Positions 1 to 6,394 of a DNA stretch of 16,947 nt are shown here, one piece after another. The notes beneath the pieces are model-generated. The model was not told the DNA's origin and made no database searches. It saw only the letters and a list, made by a program, of their open reading frames with translations. Location of the stretch: NCBI GenBank assembly GCA_947503395.1, contig CANNDP010000013.1, positions 1 through 16,947 on the forward strand. Reading direction: 5' to 3'. Position 1 is the first letter of the stretch; each line of letters starts with the position of its first letter. Both the position numbers and the translations under genes were made by a program. Source of the stretch: Actinomycetota bacterium. Lineage in GTDB: Bacteria; Actinomycetota; Actinomycetes; Nanopelagicales; Nanopelagicaceae.

Positions 1-1349
1 TCAGGGCCATCTCCATCTTCATAGTTGACCGAATTGATTACACATCGCCCGCCAAGTGATTCAAGACCAGCCTTAATTACTGCTGGCTCTGTTGAATCGA
101 GAACAATTGGAAGCGTCGTTGCTGTCGCAAATCTAGATGCAAGCTCGCGCATATCTTTTACACCATCTCGGCCTACATAATCGACCGAGAGATCGAGCAT
201 ATGAGCTCCTTCTCTAACCTGATCTTTGGCGATATCAACACACTTCTGCCAATCTTCTGCAAGAAGAGCATCTCTAAATGCTCTTGAGCCATTGGCATTT
301 GTTCGCTCGCCAACTGCGAGGTATGTGTTCTGCTGTCTAAATGGAACAAATTGATAGAGCGATGATGCGCCAGCTTCGTCGGCAAAAGCTCTCTCTTTCA
401 ATGCAGTTCCATGCACTTTTCTTACAACCGCTGCAAGATGTTCTGGAGTAGTTCCGCAGCAGCCTCCGATAAGGCCAACAGAGTAATCTTTGACAAATTG
501 CTCTAGTGAGATAGCTAGTTCATCTGGGCCAAGAGGGTAATAAGCGCCCCCATCTTTCAAAATAGGAAGTCCTGCATTAGGCATAACAGAAATGCCAACC
601 GGGCTACTCTTACTTAAAGTTCTTAAATGCTCGCTCATTTCAGCCGGTCCCGTGGCGCAATTCATTCCAATTAAGTCAACACCTAAAGATTGCAGAGAAG
701 ATAGAGCGGCAGATATCTCAGATCCAAGGAGCATGGTTCCAGTTGTTTCCACAGTGACTTGAGCAATAATTAAAATATCTTTATCGCAATTATCAACGGC
801 TGCTCTAGCGCCATTTACGGCAGCTTTTGCCTGGAGAAGATCTTGAGTCGTTTCAATTAGTAGCGCGTCTGATCCCCCATCAATAAGACCCCGAGATGCT
901 TCTTGATATGCCGCACGAAGATCTTCATATGTGGTGTGTCCAAGAGTTGGAAGTTTTGTTCCAGGGCCAAGAGAACCTAGAACCCATTTAGGTTCACCGC
1001 TTGAGATAGTAAATTCATCTGCAACGCCTCTTGCGATACGAGCACCAGCTTCGGCTAACTCATAGATTCTCTCTGGAATGTCATATTCACCTAAATTAGC
1101 CAGATTGGCGCCGAAAGTATTTGTCTCAACTGCATCTACTCCTGCGCTGAAATATTGTCTATGAATATCTGCGATTAACTCTGGACGAGTAATGTTTAAA
1201 ACCTCATTACAGCCCTCAAGTCCTTGAAAATCATCTAAGGAGGGGTTAGCGCTCTGGATCATGGTTCCCATGGCGCCATCTGCGATCACTACCCTTTTTT
1301 TAAGGGCAAGGCGGAGCGAACTAGCCTCCTTACTTTTCAATATGCTCAC
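1..1349 (-). CDS. metH: Cobalamin-dependent methionine synthase, N-terminal part (cut by window edge)
   Basis: Cytosolic methyltransferase that passes the methyl group of 5-methyltetrahydrofolate through cobalamin to homocysteine, giving methionine. About 449 codons are visible and the frame is open at base 1, so the rest of the pterin domain and the cobalamin and reactivation domains lie outside. Seen: the homocysteine-binding barrel opens with DGAMGT (residues 24-29). The expected zinc cysteines are Cys231 in GMNCATGP and Cys297/Cys298 in GGCCGTTP. A pterin-binding domain begins near residue 345 with VGERTNANGSRAF, and the last visible residues are VNYEDGDGP. I chose the GTG at 1349 because an in-frame TAA lies directly before it and a TAAACT box sits 7 nt upstream, as expected for a leaderless mRNA. 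TTG at 1340 is the alternative. It is divergent from the PAC2 gene with only 28 bp between starts. Family identity is near certain. Confidence 0.96.
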   Translation of the reverse strand, partial: MSILKSKEASSLRLALKKRVVIADGAMGTMIQSANPSLDDFQGLEGCNEVLNITRPELIADIHRQYFSAGVDAVETNTFGANLANLGEYDIPERIYELAEAGARIARGVADEFTISSGEPKWVLGSLGPGTKLPTLGHTTYEDLRAAYQEASRGLIDGGSDALLIETTQDLLQAKAAVNGARAAVDNCDKDILIIAQVTVETTGTMLLGSEISAALSSLQSLGVDLIGMNCATGPAEMSEHLRTLSKSSPVGISVMPNAGLPILKDGGAYYPLGPDELAISLEQFVKDYSVGLIGGCCGTTPEHLAAVVRKVHGTALKERAFADEAGASSLYQFVPFRQQNTYLAVGERTNANGSRAFRDALLAEDWQKCVDIAKDQVREGAHMLDLSVDYVGRDGVKDMRELASRFATATTLPIVLDSTEPAVIKAGLESLGGRCVINSVNYEDGDGP

Positions 1350-1358
1350 TTAAGTGAG
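1345..1358. repeat. Perfect 14-bp palindrome between metH and PAC2
   Basis: CTCACTTAAGTGAG is a perfect inverted repeat. It covers the metH start codon and runs into its -10 box, and it also occupies the region where a PAC2 -35 would fall. The position is what an operator controlling both genes would need. However, about one perfect 14-bp palindrome is expected by chance in a window this size, so only the location makes it notable. Confidence 0.35.
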
Positions 1359-1362
1359 TTTA
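1357..1362 (-). promoter_or_regulatory. Predicted -10 box of metH (TAAACT), leaderless
   Basis: Read on the minus strand, TAAACT is followed by 7 nt and then the GTG start at 1349. Transcription would therefore begin at or next to the start codon. No convincing -35 element was picked out. The box lies 3 bp from the PAC2 -10 box on the other strand, so the two polymerase sites must overlap. Confidence 0.55.
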
Positions 1363-1365
1363 TCG

Positions 1366-1371
1366 TAGGCT
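1366..1371 (+). promoter_or_regulatory. Predicted -10 box of PAC2 gene (TAGGCT), leaderless
   Basis: TAGGCT is followed by 6 nt and then the ATG at 1378. There is no Shine-Dalgarno sequence in the short gap, which supports a leaderless mRNA. The same hexamer at the same spacing precedes mshC. Confidence 0.55.
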
Positions 1372-1377
1372 CTGCAT

Positions 1378-2223
1378 ATGCATCTCAGTGAAAGCTCCTT
1401 TAACCTAAGAAGCCCCATTCTTATCGCTGCTTTTGAAGGCTGGAATGATGCTGCTGAGTCTGCAACATCTGCAATAACCCATCTTTTGACCATTTGGTCA
1501 CACCAACAAATCGCTGTTGTCGATAGCGAGGAATACTACGATTTTCAGGTCAATCGGCCGCAGATAAAAATCGATGAGAGCAATATAAGGGAGATTATCT
1601 GGCCCGGAACTATTGTCTATGCAGTTAGTTCGCCAGCTCTTACTAATGACTTCCTAATCGTTAGAGGCGTAGAACCTTCAATGCGCTGGAAAAGCTTTGT
1701 TTCAGATCTTCTAGATCTTGCAGATGATTATGAAGTCTCGATGATTATCTCCATTGGTGCATTACTTGCAGATACTCCGCACTCAAGGCCATTCAATGTT
1801 GCGATAAGCGGGGCTCACCCAGAAATCTCGGAACGTTTTGGCCTTGAGATTTCAAAGTATGAAGGACCAACTGGCATTATCGGAGTACTTCAAGATGCGG
1901 CGTATGGAAGAGGAATTGATGCAATATCTCTCTGGGCAGCAGTTCCTCATTACGTTGCTACTCCCCCTTGTCCAAAAGCGGCGCTAGCACTTATTAATGC
2001 TCTAGAGGATTTTCTTGAAGTTTCCCTTCCTCAAGGCGATCTACCAGAGAGAGCAAAACTCTGGGAAGCACAAGTTGATCAGATGGCGGCTGATGATGCA
2101 GAGGTTGGCGATTATGTAAGACAACTTGAGAGTTCAAAAGATTCAGCAGAGCTACCGGAAATTTCTGGCGAGAGTATCGCTAGAGAGGTTGAGCGATTCC
2201 TGCGAAGAAATCCAGGAATCTAA
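1378..2223 (+). CDS. PAC2-family protein
   Basis: Resembles the actinobacterial PAC2 family (Rv2125-like), distant relatives of eukaryotic proteasome-assembly chaperone 2. The biochemical role in bacteria is not settled, so I assign family only. Seen: the N-terminal family pattern LIAAFEGWNDAAESA (residues 15-29), glycine-rich turns in the middle such as GPTGIIGVL, and an acidic, probably helical C-terminus. No signal peptide or membrane segment is evident. The 281-aa length fits the family. The start is supported by a TAGGCT box 6 nt upstream. The gene is divergent from metH, and its TAA stop overlaps the TAG stop of the convergent mshC by 3 nt. A metH-PAC2-mshC neighbourhood is also known in mycobacteria. 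Confidence 0.85.
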   Translation: MHLSESSFNLRSPILIAAFEGWNDAAESATSAITHLLTIWSHQQIAVVDSEEYYDFQVNRPQIKIDESNIREIIWPGTIVYAVSSPALTNDFLIVRGVEPSMRWKSFVSDLLDLADDYEVSMIISIGALLADTPHSRPFNVAISGAHPEISERFGLEISKYEGPTGIIGVLQDAAYGRGIDAISLWAAVPHYVATPPCPKAALALINALEDFLEVSLPQGDLPERAKLWEAQVDQMAADDAEVGDYVRQLESSKDSAELPEISGESIAREVERFLRRNPGI

Positions 2224-3452
2224 AGAGTAATTCCAAGGTAGGTATCAATGGCCCTTGAAATCTCACCAGGGCTTCCCCCGACTTGGCCTGCTTCAGTTCT
2301 TTCACACCAACTGCTTAGAGCTGAAAAAACCCTCGGCGTATCTAAATCATCTGCCAGGGCATTTACAACTTCTTGAACCACTTCAAAAGTCGGTGCAACT
2401 TCTTGCCGTGATAAAGCACTTAGCAATCTTTCTAGTAGCTCGGCTGCGCTATCTAATAGCTCTTTGCTCCACATTCGATCTCTTGAGTATTTATCTGCAA
2501 ACAAAGCAAGACGAATCAAGGCTGGAGAAACTCCATCTTGGCGAAGCTTGGATACGAAAACCAAATTACCCATGCTCTTACTCATCTTCTCGCCATCTAG
2601 GCCGATCATTCCTGCGTGGCTATAGCAGCTTGCAAACTCAATCCCAGTGAGAGCCTTTGCTTGCAGAGCTGTCATGTAATGATGAGGAAATATCAAATCT
2701 GAACCGCCAGCTTGCAGAGTTATTGAAGTCGGATTTGTTTTAGGAAGATTCTTTAATGCAATCGCGGTGCACTCAATATGCCAGCCAGGTCTGCCCTGGC
2801 CAAACGGCGCCGACCAGTAAGGATCATCTTCTTGTCTAGCTTTCCATAGGAGTGGATCTAGCGCATGGCGCTTACCAACTCTCTCGGGATCGCCACCTCG
2901 CTCTTTAAAGATAACTAGCGCTTGCTCAAGTGGCAGTGGTAGATCTTTGATTGCACCTTCGACTTGATTTAGATCTAGGTAGATGTCACCTTCAAGTTCA
3001 TAGCTTTTTTCGGTAGCAATCATCTGTTCAACGAACGAAATGATTTCATCCATTGATTCGACGACCCCGCGATATGCATTGGGTGGCAGCACGCCAAGTG
3101 CTGTCATATCCTCACGGAAGAGATCGATTTGAGATGTGGCGAGCTCTTTCCAATCTTGGCTATCTCTCGCAGCGCGCTCTAGAAGTGGGTCATCGATATC
3201 GGTTATGTTTTCAACAAATGAGACTTTCTTTCCGCTTGCTTTCAAATATCTATTAACAAGATCAAAGGTTAGATAAGTGGCCGCATGGCCCATGTGTGTT
3301 GCGTCATAAGGGGTAATTCCGCAAACATAGATTGAGTTCTGCTCTCCTGTGATCTCAACTTTTACGCCTTTGTAAGAATCAAAAAGCACAAGGGTTGGCT
3401 GATTGATGCCTGCCAAAGCAGGCGGCATATAGATATCTGGCCAAGAGAGCAT
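2220..3452 (-). CDS. mshC: L-cysteine:1D-myo-inositol 2-amino-2-deoxy-alpha-D-glucopyranoside ligase
   Basis: ATP-dependent ligase of mycothiol synthesis. It activates cysteine as the adenylate and joins it to GlcN-Ins, the step before acetylation by MshD. It is a relative of cysteinyl-tRNA synthetase without the tRNA-binding C-terminus. Seen: a catalytic core with HMGH (residues 53-56, the HIGH motif) in YVCGITPYDATHMGH, and KMSKS at 289-293. Expected zinc ligands are Cys44, Cys228 in WHIEC, and His257 in FPHH. The N-terminal MLSWPDIYMP and the 410-aa length match MshC rather than CysS, which is longer. It is last in a four-gene minus-strand cassette, 39 nt after the SCO1664-family gene. TAGGCT lies 6 nt before its ATG, so it may also have its own leaderless promoter. 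A paralogous CysRS is the only serious alternative. Confidence 0.95.
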   Translation of the reverse strand: MLSWPDIYMPPALAGINQPTLVLFDSYKGVKVEITGEQNSIYVCGITPYDATHMGHAATYLTFDLVNRYLKASGKKVSFVENITDIDDPLLERAARDSQDWKELATSQIDLFREDMTALGVLPPNAYRGVVESMDEIISFVEQMIATEKSYELEGDIYLDLNQVEGAIKDLPLPLEQALVIFKERGGDPERVGKRHALDPLLWKARQEDDPYWSAPFGQGRPGWHIECTAIALKNLPKTNPTSITLQAGGSDLIFPHHYMTALQAKALTGIEFASCYSHAGMIGLDGEKMSKSMGNLVFVSKLRQDGVSPALIRLALFADKYSRDRMWSKELLDSAAELLERLLSALSRQEVAPTFEVVQEVVNALADDLDTPRVFSALSSWCERTEAGQVGGSPGEISRAIDTYLGITL

Positions 3453-3458
3453 TGCCCT

Positions 3459-3464
3459 AGCCTA
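3459..3464 (-). promoter_or_regulatory. Predicted internal -10 box of mshC (TAGGCT)
   Basis: On the minus strand TAGGCT is followed by AGGGCA (6 nt) and the mshC ATG at 3452. Hexamer and spacing are identical to the PAC2 promoter. It lies in the 39-nt gap after the SCO1664-family gene, so mshC may be transcribed alone as well as by read-through. The AGGG in the spacer could instead act as a weak ribosome binding site. Confidence 0.45.
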
Positions 3465-3491
3465 CAAATCTCTTACAGCTTTTATCCACGA

Positions 3492-4193
3492 TCAAACCGG
3501 AGGCCACGGAACCGCGGGCCATTGCTCGGAAGGAAAAGGAAATCCCTCTGAAATCAGCATATCGATCCTCTCAAGAAGAGAATCAATTTCATCTCTAGTG
3601 ATTAGCTCTCCAAGAGAGGCTCCAATCTCGCCGCTAATACGAAGTTTTAACGACTCAAGTTTGCTTACTTCATCTCTATCTAAATCTTGGCCAGCGTACT
3701 GCCATAACACCGTTCTTAATTTGAATTCTTCATGAAAGGTTAAACCATGATCACAGCCGAGAATTTCTGATTCTGAAATGGGGAGAATATGTCCAAACTT
3801 TCTATCTGTATTATTAATAACAACATCAAAAAGCGCAAGATTTCTTATTGCAGGCGTTGATTGCTGGCCAATGGCGATCAAATCTAGATCTGGATCTAAA
3901 TCGATCCACTGCTGAACTGCGCCCATGCCAAAAGGACCATCTCGCATAACGGTTAAAGGAACACAATTAAACTGCCCTGCCTCGCTAATTAGATGCGAGG
4001 CCACTTCTCTTGAAGCAAGGTTCCCATCTGCAAAATCCCAAAGTGCTCTCTCGCCAGCAATTGGTTTATAAACAACAGAGAAACTAGATTGGTCACTCGT
4101 TACGACTTTGCCAAAAAGTGTGGCATTTGATGCATCGACCAATCGTCCTTCAACCATCAATTCGCCTGAAATTAGTTCTTCTCTACTTAGCAT
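3492..4193 (-). CDS. SCO1664-family protein, kinase-like fold (PI3/4-kinase or HipA-like)
   Basis: Uncharacterised actinobacterial family (SCO1664, Rv2133c) with features of an atypical kinase; substrate unknown. Seen: Lys43 in VYKPIAGE as a candidate ATP lysine, and Glu63 in SREVASHL as a possible helix-C partner. Asp130 in VINNTDRKFGH is a candidate catalytic Asp, and Asp148 in GCDHGLTF sits where a metal-binding DFG-type Asp would be. The usual catalytic-loop Asn of PI3K- or HipA-type kinases is not obvious after Asp130, so activity cannot be assumed. The 233-aa length fits the family, and no membrane segment is seen. Its ATG directly abuts the TAA of the DUF3090 gene (TAAATG), implying translational coupling. 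mshC follows 39 nt downstream. The kinase reading is inference from motifs. Confidence 0.82.
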   Translation of the reverse strand: MLSREELISGELMVEGRLVDASNATLFGKVVTSDQSSFSVVYKPIAGERALWDFADGNLASREVASHLISEAGQFNCVPLTVMRDGPFGMGAVQQWIDLDPDLDLIAIGQQSTPAIRNLALFDVVINNTDRKFGHILPISESEILGCDHGLTFHEEFKLRTVLWQYAGQDLDRDEVSKLESLKLRISGEIGASLGELITRDEIDSLLERIDMLISEGFPFPSEQWPAVPWPPV

Positions 4194-4727
4194 TTAGTTC
4201 ATTCTGGGGCAGATATGACCATCAGGATTTATTGGAGCTCCACAGAACATGCAAGGAGGTCGTCCAGCTTTAATCACACTCGATGCTCGATCAATAAAAC
4301 TACGGGCCTGTGATGGGGTAATGCGAATTCTTAGAATCGCTGGTGCTCCCTCAGTTTCATCACTTGCTAACTCATCAAAGATAACTTCTTCGCCTTGATC
4401 CCCAGTAATTGCCTGACCTTCAAATCTAATCATTTGAGAATCTATCTGCCAGGTTAGAGCCATAACCCCAAGAGTAAATTCAGAATCTATTGGCATATCA
4501 AGTGCCTCGTTATCCCTCGGAGCTGCTCCCTCACTACTTTTTACCTCACGAAGCATCTCCTTAAACCGATCCGTGAGTGCTTGAGCTTGTGTCTTTTCAA
4601 GGGCAAAGGAGAAAACCTGTCCTGCCTTCTTTACTTGAATAAAGAACTCACGCTCTCCAGGCTGGCCAACAGTGCCAAGAATGAATCGATCAACCTCATC
4701 TAGGTTATATATCCGTCTAAGCGACAT
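4194..4727 (-). CDS. DUF3090 family protein with C-terminal zinc-ribbon-like motif
   Basis: Family of unknown function, confined as far as I recall to actinobacteria, and typically found beside SCO1664-type and MSMEG_4193-type genes. Seen (numbering from the ATG at 4727): the N-terminal pattern RFILGTVGQPGEREFFIQ, a mixed alpha/beta body with a charged loop, and a C-terminus CMFCGAPINPDGHICPRMN. That tail has three cysteines and a histidine spaced like a metal-binding knuckle. I chose ATG 4727 because GGTGG lies 8 nt upstream and the family starts close to this residue. An in-frame GTG at 4739 would add four residues (181 aa in total). The start lies inside the end of the phosphatase gene, and the stop abuts the next ATG, so the three genes are very likely co-translated. 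Confidence 0.85.
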   Translation of the reverse strand: MSLRRIYNLDEVDRFILGTVGQPGEREFFIQVKKAGQVFSFALEKTQAQALTDRFKEMLREVKSSEGAAPRDNEALDMPIDSEFTLGVMALTWQIDSQMIRFEGQAITGDQGEEVIFDELASDETEGAPAILRIRITPSQARSFIDRASSVIKAGRPPCMFCGAPINPDGHICPRMN

Positions 4728-5382
4728 CTTTTGATCCACCCAAAGTATTGCTAGCTCTTCTCTGTTTCTTCTTAACCGACTTTATGGAAACAATCTTCTG
4801 ATTGAAATTGAGCAACATTCGACTCTTTGAGCCCCAAGAAAGTGTGGTTAAAGAACATGGATCGACTGCAAACTTTTGAAAATTATCAAGACCAGAACCT
4901 ACTGTCAGGCCTGCAGCAATCTTAATTACATCTCCATGGGTCACAAGCAGGATTGTTTCTTTGGGGTATTTCCGAGACAAATCTTTGAGTAGTGATTCAA
5001 TCCTTTTTTCAAGCTCCTTAAAGCTCTCCCCTTGCGGGAATCTGAATGTAGATGGTTTTGCCTGTATTACTTTCCAATCTTTCATGCGGCTCAATTTAGA
5101 AAGTTTCTTTCCACTCCATGAGCCGTAATTCATTTCTATAAGGCGCTCATCAAAAGAGATCCGCTTCTTCTTTGATTTGGCGACTAGTTCGACAGTTTCA
5201 AGACAGCGCTGCATGGGACTTGAGACTATTCGATCTATCTTAAGATTTTCAAAAGCGGAGGTAAGTTTATTGACCTGGGCCACTCCATCTTTCGATAGCC
5301 CGATTCCTTCTAACTGCCCTGCAAGTATTCCTGCATTGTTGGCTACTGAATGGGCATGACGAAGAAGAAGGAAAGTTGTCAT
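4717..5382 (-). CDS. Histidine phosphatase superfamily protein (MSMEG_4193/Rv2135c type)
   Basis: Phosphoglycerate-mutase-like phosphatase that would work through a phosphohistidine intermediate; the natural substrate is unknown. Seen: RHAHS at residues 8-12 with Arg8 and His9, where most relatives have RHG, so Gly is replaced by Ala. Other core residues are Arg59 in SSPMQRC, Glu83 in LIEMNYGSW, and the second catalytic His149 in THGD. The family-specific N-terminus NNAGILAGQLEGIGLS is present. The last 20 or so residues form a basic tail (KKKQRR) beyond the catalytic core. It is the first gene of the cassette that continues with DUF3090, SCO1664 and mshC. TAATCT 7 nt before the ATG suggests a leaderless cassette mRNA. 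It is divergent from the aldo/keto reductase. Confidence 0.88.
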   Translation of the reverse strand: MTTFLLLRHAHSVANNAGILAGQLEGIGLSKDGVAQVNKLTSAFENLKIDRIVSSPMQRCLETVELVAKSKKKRISFDERLIEMNYGSWSGKKLSKLSRMKDWKVIQAKPSTFRFPQGESFKELEKRIESLLKDLSRKYPKETILLVTHGDVIKIAAGLTVGSGLDNFQKFAVDPCSLTTLSWGSKSRMLLNFNQKIVSIKSVKKKQRRASNTLGGSKDVA

Positions 5383-5389
5383 AGCCTTA

Positions 5390-5395
5390 AGATTA
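5390..5395 (-). promoter_or_regulatory. Predicted -10 box of the phosphatase-DUF3090-SCO1664-mshC cassette (TAATCT)
   Basis: On the minus strand TAATCT is followed by 7 nt (TAAGGCT) and the ATG at 5382. There is no room for a useful 5' leader, so a leaderless transcript is predicted. An alternative reading is that AAGG in the spacer serves as a weak ribosome binding site on a longer mRNA. Confidence 0.5.
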
Positions 5396-5411
5396 TCTCT
5401 TTAAAGCTTCC

Positions 5412-5426
5412 ACTTCTTTTCGAAGT
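5412..5426. repeat. Inverted repeat between divergent promoters
   Basis: ACTTC, five bases, GAAGT: a short dyad in the 64-bp gap between the phosphatase cassette and the aldo/keto reductase gene. It lies between the two -10 boxes, around the expected -35 of the reductase. It could be an operator. A five-base arm is weak and could easily be chance. Confidence 0.2.
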
Positions 5427-5434
5427 ATCTTTGC

Positions 5435-5440
5435 TAGGGT
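5435..5440 (+). promoter_or_regulatory. Predicted -10 box of the aldo/keto reductase gene (TAGGGT)
   Basis: TAGGGT is followed by 6 nt (CGATAC) and the ATG at 5447, with no ribosome binding site in the spacer. This matches the leaderless pattern seen at most other first genes in the window. Confidence 0.5.
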
Positions 5441-5446
5441 CGATAC

Positions 5447-6394
5447 ATGGAGTTGCGCCAGTTAGGTCGTAGTGGGGTTAGGGTCTCTCGCCTTGGCCTA
5501 GGAACGATGACCTGGGGTCGGGATACCGATGAGCATGAAGCCGCAGAACAACTCCGTTTCTACTTAGATGCTGGTGGAAATTTCGTTGACACCGCAGCCG
5601 TTTATGGCAATGGTGATGCTGAGCGAGTTCTAGGTGGATTTCTAGGGGTTATGGTTCCAAGGGATCAGATCATCATCGCAACCAAGGCTGGGATATCTTT
5701 TAAAAGTGGAGAACGAGTTGTAGATAACTCAAGAACTTCACTTATTGCCGATCTTGATCGATCTCTATCGCATTTAAGAACTGAATATGTTGATCTCTGG
5801 CAGATTCACACCTGGGATGAAAAGACGCCGTTAGAAGAAGTATTAAGCGCTCTTGATTACGCAGTGAGTACTGGAAGAGCTAGGCATGTAGGAATCTCTA
5901 ATTTTGCTGGGTGGCAATTAGCAAGAGCAGTGACGCTTCAGAATCCAATCTTTGGCAAAGCTCCGATTATCAGCGCTCAGAATGAGTACTCATTACTCAA
6001 TAGGAAAATAGAGAGAGAGATTTTGCCGGCATCTAGAGAGCTCGGCGTTGGAGCTCTTGCTTGGTCTCCCCTAGGTCGCGGAGTATTAACTGGCAAATAT
6101 CGATCGGGACTTCCCTCTGATTCAAGAGGAGCCTCCCCGCACTTCTCATCCTTTATTGAGCCATATTTAGATGAGCGCTCCAGAAAGATAGTTGAAGCGG
6201 TAATGGTTGCATCCGATGGCCTTGGATTATCGCCATTAGAGGTCTCACTTGCCTGGGTAAGAGATTGCCCTGGAGTTACCTCGGCAATTATTGGAGCAAG
6301 AACCGGAGCGCAGCTACGTGGGGCGTTAAGTGCTGAGTCAGTTACGTTGCCAGTTCCAGTTCGCGAAGCACTTGATGAGATAAGTGCTATCTAG
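5447..6394 (+). CDS. Aldo/keto reductase
   Basis: NADP(H)-dependent oxidoreductase of the AKR superfamily, soluble TIM barrel; the physiological carbonyl substrate is unknown. Seen: the catalytic tetrad Asp48 and Tyr53 (GGNFVDTAAVYGNGDAE), Lys80 (IIIATKAG) and His121 (DLWQIHTWDE). The barrel and cofactor segments GISNFAGWQ, SAQNEYSLLNR and LAWSPLGRGVLTGKY follow, and a C-terminal nucleotide-binding segment runs TSAIIGARTGAQL. The 315-aa length is normal. It stands alone, divergent from the phosphatase cassette. Its TAG stop shares a CTAG with the stop of the convergent M20 gene. It resembles the YajO/Tas-like general group, but I would not name a substrate. Confidence 0.93.
   Translation: MELRQLGRSGVRVSRLGLGTMTWGRDTDEHEAAEQLRFYLDAGGNFVDTAAVYGNGDAERVLGGFLGVMVPRDQIIIATKAGISFKSGERVVDNSRTSLIADLDRSLSHLRTEYVDLWQIHTWDEKTPLEEVLSALDYAVSTGRARHVGISNFAGWQLARAVTLQNPIFGKAPIISAQNEYSLLNRKIEREILPASRELGVGALAWSPLGRGVLTGKYRSGLPSDSRGASPHFSSFIEPYLDERSRKIVEAVMVASDGLGLSPLEVSLAWVRDCPGVTSAIIGARTGAQLRGALSAESVTLPVPVREALDEISAI

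Noticed and set aside
173..385. 70-codon minus-strand frame inside metH
   Set aside because: Same strand as metH but another frame; the metH reading runs unbroken through this region with conserved motifs.
2255..2650. 131-codon plus-strand open frame opposite mshC
   Set aside because: Lies wholly inside a well-supported gene, has no recognisable domain, no start signal, and a His/Leu/Ser-rich composition typical of an antisense shadow.
2220..3452. Calling this gene cysteinyl-tRNA synthetase (cysS)
   Set aside because: N-terminus, 410-aa length and lack of the anticodon-binding C-terminal domain fit MshC; HMGH/KMSKS are shared by both families.
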